Shown: piece by piece, positions 8,895 to 17,766 of the stretch
Layout of the letters: every line of letters starts with the position of its first letter
Numbering within the stretch: the first letter of the stretch is position 1
Assembly (NCBI GenBank): GCA_937965925.1
Contig: CALCME010000040.1
Location: 1 to 18,767, forward strand
Origin: Candidatus Absconditabacterales bacterium
Lineage (GTDB): Bacteria > Patescibacteriota > Gracilibacteria > Absconditabacterales > Absconditicoccaceae
Direction of reading: 5' to 3'
Length of the DNA: 18,767 nt
Program-made: the position numbers and the translations under genes
Notes under the pieces: model-generated
What the model was told of the DNA's origin: nothing
The model's database searches: none
The model's input: only the letters and a program-made list of their open reading frames with translations

Positions 8895-9320
8895 ATGGAA
8901 ATACTCCACACAAAATTAATTACTTCACTCAATATTTCCAAAGAACATCATCTTGATTCGCCTCCAATTGATCTAAAAACGCTAAAAAGCATCTGCCAAA
9001 AGAGTGCTAAAGAAGCATTAGAAATTCTATCATGAAAGACATGAAACAAAGACAACGGAAACATGAAAGTTAATATTTGAGATGTTTGTCTACGTTGAGT
9101 AGATCGTAAAAAACTATATGAAAGAAATAGTGAATGATGAAAAAATGTCTGGTTGCTCATTTTACATGAATGAAAAAGCACCTATGAGGTTTACTCATAT
9201 GATAATGATGAGCATGACTTTATGAACGAATGAGAAAAATTATATTCAGTAAAAGAACTAGAAATGAGTATAGGTGAACGGGTATCTGATAAAGAAAGCA
9301 TGAAATTCCCTACCCATTAA
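8895..9320 (+). CDS. Hypothetical soluble protein, no recognised family
   Basis: This 141-residue frame (ATG 8895, TAA 9318-9320) stays open over eight in-frame UGA codons. I do not recognise it. It is hydrophilic, without signal peptide or membrane segment. The N-terminal half looks helical (ICQKSAKEALEIL at about residues 36-48) and is followed by a beta-rich middle (MKVNIGDVCLRGV, NVWLLILHEGKSTYEVYSY) and an acidic tail (DNDEHDFMNEGEKLY). Two cysteines are present, at about C37 and C67. It has a candidate promoter and lies after the smpB terminator, so it seems to be its own unit. Its 3' end overlaps the convergent methyltransferase gene by 11 bp. Confidence 0.7.
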
Positions 9321-10458
9321 CCAACAACACTCTCCTCCCAACTAACTGCCCTTTCCTCTTATAGATTGCTAGAGATCTATGAGTAAAGTCATTTTCAGTT
9401 AGAAATGCATCCAACGATTCATAAATAGGATCGTCATCTAATGTTGTATAATGTGGAACCGTGATAATGATTGGTATTTCCAATCCACGTTCTCTTATAT
9501 TCGTAAAGAATCACTCGTAGACAATTCAAATCTTTTTTATATTCTCTACTATTATTTTTCTATTTTGTGCTTTTTTACCACTATCTGAGGTTTGTACCTC
9601 TCTCCACTCTCCTCTCACAATCGTTCAGTGTTTTACTACCGGTCATAGCCATCATTCAGTTACAATCATATCTACATGATCTAGAAATGGTTGAGTAAAT
9701 TTCTTCGTTACATCGTGCTTGAAGAGAGTGAAATGACTCTCAGTGTTTACATATTGTGTTCCCATCCACCATTTCTTATTTTGCTTGGCACTTTGAATAT
9801 TGATGTCAGATCAGATAAAGTGATCTCAAAGTGCGTTCACTACAAATCATGTCGTTCAAAATCAACAAAAAGGATCCCAAATCGTTACTTGTTTTGAAAA
9901 CGGTGTTGAGTTTTTCTTAGCATATGCTCCTTTGGCAAGGGTAACAAGTATTTTAGTGAGCTTCGCCGGCATCATTCAGATCTGCATGCCATTCACTGGC
10001 TTATCAAAATCTATCATTGCAGGGAGATCAATTTCTTGTCGTCACTTCACGACTCACAATTGCTGGCGTCATAGATCTATAATTTCTTTTCACGTCTGTT
10101 TTACATCTAGATCGCTTTTTTTGAGTTCAGTTAGCTTAAATCTTTTCAAGCCAAATTGTTTTTTAGCGAGCATTCACAACTCATTCGAGTTTGTTCAAAG
10201 CAAAGTCACTCCTTCTAATAACTGCTCAAATTCATCTTTCTTATGAACAACTCATCGCTTCACAATCGCAGCAGCATGTGAAAGAAGAGATTCTCCATTT
10301 TCAACCGAGATATGTTCACCTCGACGAAAACACATGAGTTCTTTTGTCTGAAAGACAATCTCATATGGATACAAACTCAATTCTCTACTAGCTAGTTTTG
10401 GATGATTTCACAGAACGACAAAGTACATTTCTGATGATCCTTCTAATGATGATTTCAT
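9310..10458 (-). CDS. Trm11/TrmG10-like RNA guanine-N2 methyltransferase
   Basis: This 382-residue protein has a variable N-terminal part (about 1-180, where a THUMP-like RNA-binding region would lie) and a Rossmann-fold methyltransferase domain. Motif I reads WDPFCGFGTTG at 194-204, close to the DPFCGSGT of the COG1041 family, followed by the acidic loop end GSDIN. The catalytic motif, usually (N/D)PPY or TEPPLG, reads TEGWLG at 267-272, with Gly269 from UGA. The family makes m2G or m2,2G in tRNA position 10, or acts on other RNAs. The substrate here is inferred. The start is fixed by a stop two codons upstream and lies only 3 bp after the end of the S41 protease gene, so the two are co-transcribed. 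The 3' end overlaps the convergent gene at 9320. Confidence 0.82.
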
Positions 10459-10461
10459 GAG

Positions 10462-11952
10462 TTACTGATTATTTCATAAGTAAGTAAATGCTGCTTCAAG
10501 CTGGTTATCACTATCATCTAACTGATATCATTCTAGATCAAATGGAATAAGAATGTCTGGCGAAAGTCAGATTTCATCTATTGAATATCATCATGGAGTA
10601 TATCGCTTACCAATAGTATACTTTAAAGATGATCAGTCAGCTAAGTTTCTCAACGTCTGTATAGATCATTTTCAAAATGTTTTATCTCAGATGAGTCAAG
10701 CTCAGCGTGTATCACGAACTGCACCTGAAACAAGTTCAGAAGCACTAGCTGATCAATCATCAATAAGGACAACGAGAGGTACTCATTGCACATATGGATA
10801 TCATATTGAATAGTAAGACTCATCCTGAAATGCCGTGTAGTCTACAGATGTCACCAGATTTCATCTCGGGAGAAAAAATGAAGCTACTTCGGTAGCTATA
10901 ATAAGATCTCATCAACCATTTCATCTCAAATCAAGAACAATATGATCGATACTAGCTGAATTATTCTCAAAATACTCTTCAAGGAGTGAGGTTACATCGT
11001 CTCAAAATGTAGAAATGGTTAGATGAAGTATTCATCAAATACTCGTTTCTACAAGAGAAAAATCTACAGATCCAACGTATATTTCTCATCTAATAATAGT
11101 TATTTCTGTAATTTCATTTGTTTGATACTGGTATACAGTGACAGTAACTGGAGTTCATCCTTCACCACGAAGAAGATCTACTCACTCAAACAGGGACATG
11201 TCTTTTGTTAAAACTCCATCAATCTCAAGAATAGTATCTAATTGTTTTAGTCATGCAGAATATGCTGGAGATCCCTTTAGCACCTCCTCTACAAGGAGTC
11301 AATCAAATTTTTTCCCGACAACAGCTCAGATTCATTGAAATTCAATAGATCAAGCAGAACTCTCATCATAATTTACTTTCTCTTGTGGAGATAGATATGT
11401 GGTATAAGGATCTCAAAGGGCATCGACATATCATCTAATTGCGTTTTCTTCCATTTTTTCTCTTTGGAAATCTGATGGAGTAACATATTCATCACGAAGA
11501 ATCGAAGATATATCTGAAATTTTCTCCAGAGAATCTGTAGAAAAAACTGGCTCAATTTTATTTGACTGTAACTGAGTTCACGAGGAGTCAAAAAATCAAT
11601 CCAAAGCACTTCAGAATGTCTCAGAAGAATCTGTATCATTCAAGCTAACTTGTTTATCTTCAAGAAGCAATCACAAGACCTCGACTTCTTGAGCTAACAG
11701 AGTAGAAGAGACAGTAGTGAAAATATCCTTATACGCAACATACAATGGTGTTCATTCTATCTTTGATAGTTTATCTTCGACGAATGAAATCTTTGAAAGT
11801 TGCTCTTGAAGAGAAAGAGACGAAAGACGGTTACGAATGGTTTCTTCAATTTGTTGTTCAAAAGATTCAACTGCTCAATATGTCGACTCAATGAAACCCA
11901 GTGAAACAAACATCACTGAGTATACAACCAGACCTCCTAGTAACTTATTCAT
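10462..11952 (-). CDS. S41 C-terminal processing protease (first paralogue)
   Basis: S41 proteases cut proteins near their C-termini in the envelope. The 496-residue product has an N-terminal signal or anchor (about 4-26), a long helical N-terminal region with Ser/Asp-rich stretches (to about 150), the family segment GYVDALGDPYTTYLSPQE, a PDZ domain (GIGAVVGKKFDGLLVEEVLKG ... AGLKQLDTILEIDGV is the carboxylate-binding part, shown here broken), and the catalytic domain. That domain has LDLRGNGGGDL, then Ser403 in DDGSASASELV and Lys428 in DKTFGKGSIQTL, 25 residues apart as in Prc/CtpA. Many conserved glycines, including two of RGNGGG, are UGA. It is 3 bp upstream of the methyltransferase gene and next to a shorter paralogue. 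Confidence 0.94.
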
Positions 11953-12117
11953 ATACACATATCTAAAGTATAAATAATTTTTGCGAACTGTATTCGAAGT
12001 AAGAAAGGAAACCCTCAATTTGAATTATATGAATTGTATGTAATTTATATGATTTCATAGAGTCTAATCGTTTACTACTCCCATTAATATTAATAGTCCT
12101 GATTTTGTTCGTAATCC
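11953..12117. other. Gap between the two S41 protease genes
   Basis: These 165 bp are AT-rich. A TAGATA hexamer on the minus strand lies about seven bases before ATG 11952 and could be a -10 box for a nearly leaderless transcript. I see no clear hairpin with a T-run, so termination after the upstream paralogue is not evident. Confidence 0.3.
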
Positions 12118-13416
12118 TTAGTTAACTCATTGTAGTTCCACATCCACAGGCAAGGTCAACATGAGATCCATTTCATCTAATGCTTTTTCATATTGCGTAT
12201 CAATTTTTGATCAGGTAAATTGGTCGATATCAAACTCTACCAGAACATCAGGTTCTAATCATTCTTCATTAACATTCTCCCCCAATGGAGTATACCATTT
12301 CCCAACACTAAATTTGATTGAAGATCAATCATCAAGTTCCATTATAGTTTGGACAGATCATTTTCAAAACGATTGTGTTCACACAAGTTTTGCTCCAATC
12401 AGATCACGAAGTGCTGCCGCAACTATTTCAGAAGCACTAGCAGACATATGATCAATAAGTACAACAACTGGTAAGTTTTCCAATGTTCTGTATCATTTAG
12501 AAAGAAATTCTTCATCTGGATACATCGTGTAATCAACTTTTGTAATTTCCTCTCATACTGGAATAAAATACGAGGCTAAGTCGACGGATATAGGTAATAT
12601 TCCTCATCAATTCCCCCTCATATCTAGTATGACTCACTCAAATTGATCGGTATACTCCTGAATAAGTTCCTTGAATTTTTCTAACGTATCTTCTCAAAAT
12701 GTTGCTAACTCTATATAAAGCAACTTTTTTCACTCATGTTCAACTAATTTTCATGAGACAGAAGGAACATCTATAGTTCCTCTTGTTACAACGATTTCTT
12801 CAATTATTTGTGCTCTTTCTTTAAAAACAGTAAGAATGACTTCTGTTCACTTTGGTCCACGAATCTTTTTTACTGCCTCAAAGAGATCCAAGTCTGCAGT
12901 TGAGACGTCATCAATCTTTAAAATAAGATCAAGTCACATCAATCATGCTTCAAAAGCTGGAGATCATTTAAGAACTTCTTCTATCATTACTCAATCTTTC
13001 TTTTTCGTTACTACGGCTCATATTCATTCGAAGTTCTGTGTTCATTGAATAGCTTCATCAAAAGCTTCGTTTTCTTTTGCATCTAAGTAAGTAGTAAATG
13101 GATCACCAATAGCATCCACAAATCACTTGAGTCAGTTATCTTGCATCTGAGTAAAATCAATTTTTGATTGATCTATAAATTGTTCATCTAACAGTTGATA
13201 TATATCTTGATATTTTTTAAATGCATCATAAGAAAATCACTCTTCAGTTATCACTCACTCGTCTTTTTCATCTTTTTCTAGGAGTCAAAAGACATCTACT
13301 GCCTGCACAAATGGTCATCAAATATATGATTGATAATACTCTTTTCACAAAACAAGTTGTAATGACCATCAAGCCAGTATTCATCATAAAATCACTCCCC
13401 ACCAAAACTTACTCAT
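12118..13416 (-). CDS. S41 C-terminal processing protease (second paralogue, CtpA-like)
   Basis: This 432-residue protein is the more standard member of the pair. It has an N-terminal membrane anchor (about 5-24, WWGVILGGILAGWSLQLVLG), the family segment KGFVDAIGDPFTTYLDAKE, a PDZ domain (about 155-245, with AGLMGLDLILKIDDVSTADL and VKKIRGPKGTEVILTV), LDMRGNGGGILP, and the catalytic pair Ser327 (MSASASEIV) and Lys352 (TQSFGKGSVQTI), again 25 residues apart. It ends with GLEPDVLVEFDID. It would act on the outer side of the membrane on exported proteins. Protein and DNA similarity to the downstream gene, including the active-site segment, points to tandem duplication and divergence. The true stop is TAA 12118-12120, one UGA codon and two sense codons past the point a standard-code reading would end. 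Confidence 0.95.
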
Positions 13417-13511
13417 TATATACTACCGAATAAAATACTAAAATGTAACAAGAACGTACTACTCGACTCTGAAAACAAAAACAAGTATTATGTATATTAT
13501 GTATGTAACCC

Positions 13512-14423
13512 CTATATCCCAAACAATTCAAGTAATGGAACGACGATAAGGGATCGTTTTTTATCAATTTTTTGAGTGACTACACCACGAATTTCTTCAG
13601 TTCTCACTAAGGTATCCTCACCTTCATGGCATTCACCATCAAAACAACAGCGAGAGTCTGACATATCTTTTCTGTTATCACTAAGAACAAAAAATCATTC
13701 TTTCACCTTAAAGATTCTTTTGTCACATAGTGCTGTAGTTTTTGATCATTGTATGTATGGTTCTTCAAGTGCAGCACATCATTTAGGATCTAGTATGCAC
13801 ACTTCAACATCATCGTTTTTAAGAAGAACGATTTGATTATCTAGTCAAATCACTCTTTTTATCAAGGTATCACTTCATTGAGTTTTAAATGATATTACAT
13901 CTCACGTAGTAATATCTGATACTCATGTACTTTTATCCATTGATTGTATAAGCAATACGTCTCAGGGAGAATAGGTTGGAAGCATACTCTCATCAAGAAC
14001 GAGTAGTGAACTATCTGCATATCTAGAAATCAAATAATACGATGAACCTCATCAAAAAATTCATCAAATAAAAACAAAAAAACTAAGAAACATAATCGGT
14101 TGAAAAACAAATCATCGTCGCTCTGCTTCAAAATATAACAGTCAAACAAGAAAGGACACAAGGAGAAATCAAACTCAATACGAAAGAATACCAAATTCAA
14201 AATACGATATTAACAATCCAGCTCCTCCCATCATACTAAGCCATGAAAGGTAATAACTCCATTTCCAATATCTATGATGTCAACGGACAGAGCAAACTTT
14301 TATACTTGCCCATCATGAAAGAAGTAAACAAAAAACAAACAAAATTATTGATCATAAAACAATCGACATTGAATCAATGTCAATGAAGAAATCTCAAATA
14401 GTAGAAATAATAGTATCAATCAT
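13512..14423 (-). CDS. lepB: Signal peptidase I with extra multi-pass N-terminal region
   Basis: Signal peptidase I removes signal peptides from exported proteins. The catalytic domain (about residues 130-303) has Ser146 in ESMLPTYSPGDVLL and the general base Lys189 in SDTLIKRVIGLDNQ, then the later family box FFVLSDNRKDMSDSR. Gly in SPGD, IGL and others is UGA. Two features are unusual. First, residues 1-130 hold about four hydrophobic segments (about 19-40, 56-76, 78-98, 105-125) instead of the usual one or two. Second, the catalytic domain carries many Cys (CILDPKGC, LCDK, RCCFDGEC) that could form disulfides outside the cell. Start ATG 14423 is fixed by an in-frame stop directly upstream. 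It ends in TAG. It lies 55 bp downstream of the YraN-like gene on the same strand. Confidence 0.92.
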
Positions 14424-14478
14424 CTATTTTAAGAAGTAAATACTCGTGATGCAGAATAGTAGTAGTATAGGAGTAACG

Positions 14479-14826
14479 CTAGTTTCAAGATATATTTTCA
14501 TAGATTTCTCGTATAGAATGTTCTTTTACAAAGACGACATCAATTCTAATAGACTTCTTCGTTGGATATTTTCGTAAAAAATTTTCAAACGTCCTTTTAA
14601 TTGCTCAAATTTTCTTTTTGGTCATATATCAAGAAAGCTCATCAACAAAGTCTACAAGCTTCACCTCAATACAAACAAGAGTATACTCATTTTCCATAAG
14701 GAGATCAATTTCTCATCATCTAATGGTAAAGTTACTCTGGACAAGTTTCCATCAATTGTCTTGATATTTCTCTAAAACTATAGTTTCTGCCAGATTTCAC
14801 TTCTTTCTTTTGTTTATAGACATCAT
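14479..14826 (-). CDS. UPF0102/YraN family protein (nuclease-like fold)
   Basis: This 115-residue protein matches the UPF0102 (YraN) family: a basic start (MMSINKRKKGNLAETIVLEKY), then NGWKLVQSNFTIRGGEIDLL and YTLVCIEVKLVDFVDELSG, with the GEID and ExK (EVK) residues typical of the restriction-endonuclease fold. The family's function is still poorly known; a role in DNA processing is usually suggested. Length is normal. Gly in IRGGEID is encoded by two UGA codons. Two adjacent ATG codons (14826 and 14823) could start translation. It ends in TAG, 55 bp before lepB, and is divergent from the PSP1 gene. Confidence 0.88.
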
Positions 14827-14910
14827 GCTTGAGAAAAAGCACATAAAAAGTATATCAAACAATACACACAATTACACACAATACAGATGAAATCACTTAC
14901 TACTTACTTG

Positions 14911-14938
14911 TTGTAGGGTATTGATTTGGATATATAAT
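14911..14938 (+). promoter_or_regulatory. Promoter of the PSP1 gene, TTGTAG-16-TATAAT
   Basis: TTGTAG (14911-14916), a 16-bp spacer and a perfect TATAAT (14933-14938) lie 48 bp upstream of ATG 14987. A small inverted repeat, CAATAC / GTATTG (14940-14958), falls over the expected transcription start and could be an operator or a 5' hairpin. No SD motif precedes the ATG. Confidence 0.5.
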
Positions 14939-14986
14939 TCAATACAGTATAGGTATTGTATTCACTTCACATTCACCCTCTTTCAT

Positions 14987-16072
14987 ATGGTAAACATCAC
15001 CGTCCTTGATTGGTTAATAAATAAACCTGTTCAATTAGATTCTTCAGTAGAGATACCATATTCACGTAACACATACATTGTCTACAAAGATAATGAATGA
15101 AAAGAGTATGTCTGAGAACTCTTATGATACCCAATAAAAACCGAAAAAAAATGAACCTATATTCGCACCTTAACAGGACGTGAAGAAACACGTTTTGAAG
15201 ATAATAAAGCGAAAGCCAAAGAGTATTACAAAACATTTTCTGTGAAGTTTAAAAAGGAATTTCCAACTTCTGTACCTATTACAGCGAGGTTAAATCTTTA
15301 CGGAAATCAAATTTATTTTTATTTCTTTGCTGAACAGAGATTTGATTTTGCACACTTAGTTAGAGAGCTCAGGGAGAAAATACCGATGAGATTCTTTATT
15401 TATCAAGTATGAGCTAGAGATAGAGTCAGACTTCATGAGTGAATTCACGAACGATACGACTCTAATTGATTGCCGCTTATGTATAGTCTTTTCAAACATC
15501 CCTTAGATCAGGTTGATTCAGATGTTATTCTAGATCAAGGCCTTCGTTGAAGATCAGCAGAAAGACTTAAAGATCGATCCTGAAAATTTGATCATACCTT
15601 AAATTTTGAACAAGAAATTTATAAAGAAGAAATACCAAAATATCCAAAAAAATGAGAAATCACCGTCTTCAATTGAAAGAAAGTAAAGTGTTTTTGATTT
15701 AACATTCTTACTCAAGATATTAAATTTAGATGAGAAGATAGTTCGAATCCATGACGATTTACGTGAGAGTTCATAACTGCTACGTTAGATGAACGAGAGA
15801 AAGACTCGAAAGAACTCACTCCCTCTACTGGAGAAAATGAAATTAGATCAAAGAGAAAAAAAAGAACACCTCGTTCTCCTCGTCGTTCTTCTGTAAAACC
15901 AACTCTAAAAAAAGAATCGTGAGCAATAAAAAGTAAACGTCCTATAAGGGGTTCAGGGAGAAAAAGACCTCAAGCTAGAAGCACATCTCTTGAAAAGAAA
16001 AACGATTGACTTATTCAAAAACAAACAAAAATATGATCTTCTCAATGAAAGAAACCATCTACTGCTCTATAA
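14987..16072 (+). CDS. PSP1 domain (RicT-like) protein with long basic C-terminal tail
   Basis: This 361-residue protein carries a PSP1 domain: RFDFAHLVRELREKIPMRFF followed by IYQVGARDRVRLHEG at about 118-155, close to the hallmark (R)VDFRELVRDLA...RIELRQIGVRDEAK. PSP1 proteins such as B. subtilis RicT (YaaT) take part in a complex that affects RNase Y and RNA maturation; whether that applies here is inference. The usual Cys-rich end of RicT is not evident: the part after the domain has only one Cys (VKCFGFN). The last 90 or so residues are very rich in Lys, Arg and Ser (KRKKRTPRSPRRSSVK, KRPIRGSGRKRPQARS), which suggests nucleic-acid binding. The start is fixed by the promoter and by family alignment only loosely. 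It is divergent from the YraN-like gene. Confidence 0.87.
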
Positions 16073-16233
16073 AATGAGTGAATACAATGACAAGATAGAT
16101 ATGTCTGCTTTTCATTTCTTGAAGTTTTGTTTTTTTCATCAGTTTGTTTCTCACTAAAGAACTCAGTTGACATTATCATCAATATTACTAGAAATACGCT
16201 ACAGTTGATATTTTTAGATAGACATATGTGATT
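16073..16233. other. Gap before the TPR gene, with candidate promoter
   Basis: A perfect -35 hexamer TTGACA (16167-16172, plus strand) is followed after 16 bp by TAGAAA (16189-16194), a plausible promoter for the TPR gene at 16234 with a leader of about 35 bases. A 27-codon frame (16074-16157) starts two bases after the PSP1 stop, but nothing supports it as a gene. Confidence 0.4.
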
Positions 16234-17421
16234 ATGATTAAAGTTGAAATCATACTACGACTCTTACTTTCTGTACTTCTCCTCTTCATTCCACTCTTTT
16301 TGATTGTGAAACATAAAAAATCATTTTTCAAAAACATAATAGAAGGAATAAAAGAATCAGCTGATGAATTATGAGGTGACACAATATGAACTACTTCAAG
16401 AGAAAAGAAATTGCAAAAAGTAAAAGAAAAAGCAAAATCATTATCTACTTCTAACAAAACAGAAGAATCTCTTAATGGACAGGTCCTTTCCAAAGAACTT
16501 TCACCTGACAATAGATGAACAGATACACACCATAGAGATATATTTGATAAAATTGATGAAGAGTTACTATGAACAAAGAAAGAAACTCGTCCATCACCAA
16601 TTCCTAATGAAAAAACAGAAAAGAAAAACAATAGTACAAAGAAGGTGCATACATCAGGATCATTACATAGTTCTATCAAGACACAAAAAAATGAAGAAAA
16701 AAACATGATACATTGATGAGTTCAAGCTAAAAAATCTGGTACCATAGACGATAAAGAACTTACAGCATGAGAGAATTGAGAAAAGGCAAATGAGACACCC
16801 TCTCCATACAAGACATGAGATGAAGACCTCTCTCCTATACAAAAACAAAGAGCAAAAGAAAAAGAACAACAAAAACTCAAGGAAATAAGAATTGCTGCTC
16901 TAACCAATAAAGAAAGGGGTAAATTTGATGATTACGAAAAGAAATTGATTGAAGGATTAGCACTGGATCCGGATAATAAAGAATTTCTAGAACGACTTAG
17001 CGATTATTACTTTGTTAACTGAAATCATATAAAAGCAATGACCTTGCTTAAAAGACTAGTAAATCAAAGTCCAGAAGATCACAAAGCAATTCGACAAATT
17101 TGACAAATATATGTAACCCAAGAGGATTTTGATACAGCAAGAATTCTTATTGAGAAAGCAATTAGCGTAAAAGGAGACAACCCTAAGTATCACATTACAC
17201 TTGTTGATATACATTATACACAGAATAATTTGAAAAAAGCAATTAGAGCTATGGAAAAGGTTTTGAAACTGAGACCAACAAGTATAAATTACCTACTCAG
17301 TATCGCGACACTTCATGAAGAAGCAAGTGAACCAACAAGAGCATTTTGATACTACTCAAAGATTATAGAACTTGATCCAATGCATGAACTTGCTAAAGAT
17401 TGACTCAAGCGTCTTTGATAG
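16234..17421 (+). CDS. Membrane-anchored TPR protein with long charged linker
   Basis: The 395-residue product starts with one membrane segment (about 6-25, IILRLLLSVLLLFIPLFLIV). Residues about 27-215 are a low-complexity linker rich in Lys, Glu, Ser and Thr. The folded C-terminal part (about 220-395) has four or so tetratricopeptide repeats, for example DYYFVNGNHIKAMTLLKRLV, GQIYVTQEDFDTARILIEKA, HYTQNNLKKAIRAMEKVLKL and PTRAFGYYSKIIELDPMHEL. TPR domains bind other proteins; the partner is unknown. The start could be ATG 16234 or GTG 16228; a TAG lies just upstream. It ends with UGA (Gly) and TAG in a row. It differs from the TPR protein at 1550-3112 in layout: here the linker comes before the repeats. 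A small membrane protein gene follows on the same strand. Confidence 0.85.
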
Positions 17422-17490
17422 TTCTGATAGAGAAAGAACCTACCATCTACCTATCACATACTTTTTTATTATACCTACTCAATCAACTTC

Positions 17491-17736
17491 ATGAAAAGAA
17501 AAAACAAACCTTTATTAAAATTATTCATTTTCCTTATTATTTGAATTCTCTTATTCTCAGTGATTTGAGTAATAATTACTTCTCTTTGATGAACAGGACA
17601 ACAACAAGCAGCTCAACAAGAAGCATACCAACAAGTATTAGATAACATTGCGATTACTGCCACTTGAGCAAATGTTGTTATTACAGGAGCTGTAGATACA
17701 TGAGACAATTGAGCAATTGTACTAACTGGAAGTTAA
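17491..17736 (+). CDS. Small membrane protein, function unknown
   Basis: This 81-residue protein has a basic N-terminus (MKRKNKPLLK), one membrane segment (about 9-32, LFIFLIIGILLFSVIGVIITSL, broken by glycines that are UGA), a Gln/Ala-rich stretch (TGQQQAAQQEAYQQV) and a C-terminal part rich in Thr, Gly, Val and Ala with near-repeats (ITATGANVVITGAVDTG, NGAIVLTGS). I recognise no family. The repeated (V/I)-T-G pattern looks like beta-rich, surface-exposed sequence, but this is inference. It sits between a TPR protein and the AlaRS half; its TAA stop is 30 bp before the next start. No SD motif is seen. Confidence 0.75.
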
Positions 17737-17766
17737 TTTCTTTTTTCAGTTCATATCATTGCTCCT

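Noticed and set aside
9691..11338. Several plus-strand frames of 60-100 codons opposite the methyltransferase and S41 genes
   Set aside because: They are antisense to clear protein families, with no start signals or family matches.
12161..13836. Plus-strand frames opposite the second S41 protease and signal peptidase
   Set aside because: Antisense shadows; the Ser-rich products come from reverse-complemented UGA (TCA).
16074..16157. 27-codon frame just after the PSP1 gene
   Set aside because: Too short, no motif, and the likely promoter of the next gene starts right after it.
16188..16706. 172-codon minus-strand open frame rich in Phe, Ser and Cys
   Set aside because: It lies opposite the TPR gene's charged linker, has low-complexity composition typical of antisense to Lys/Glu codons, and matches nothing.
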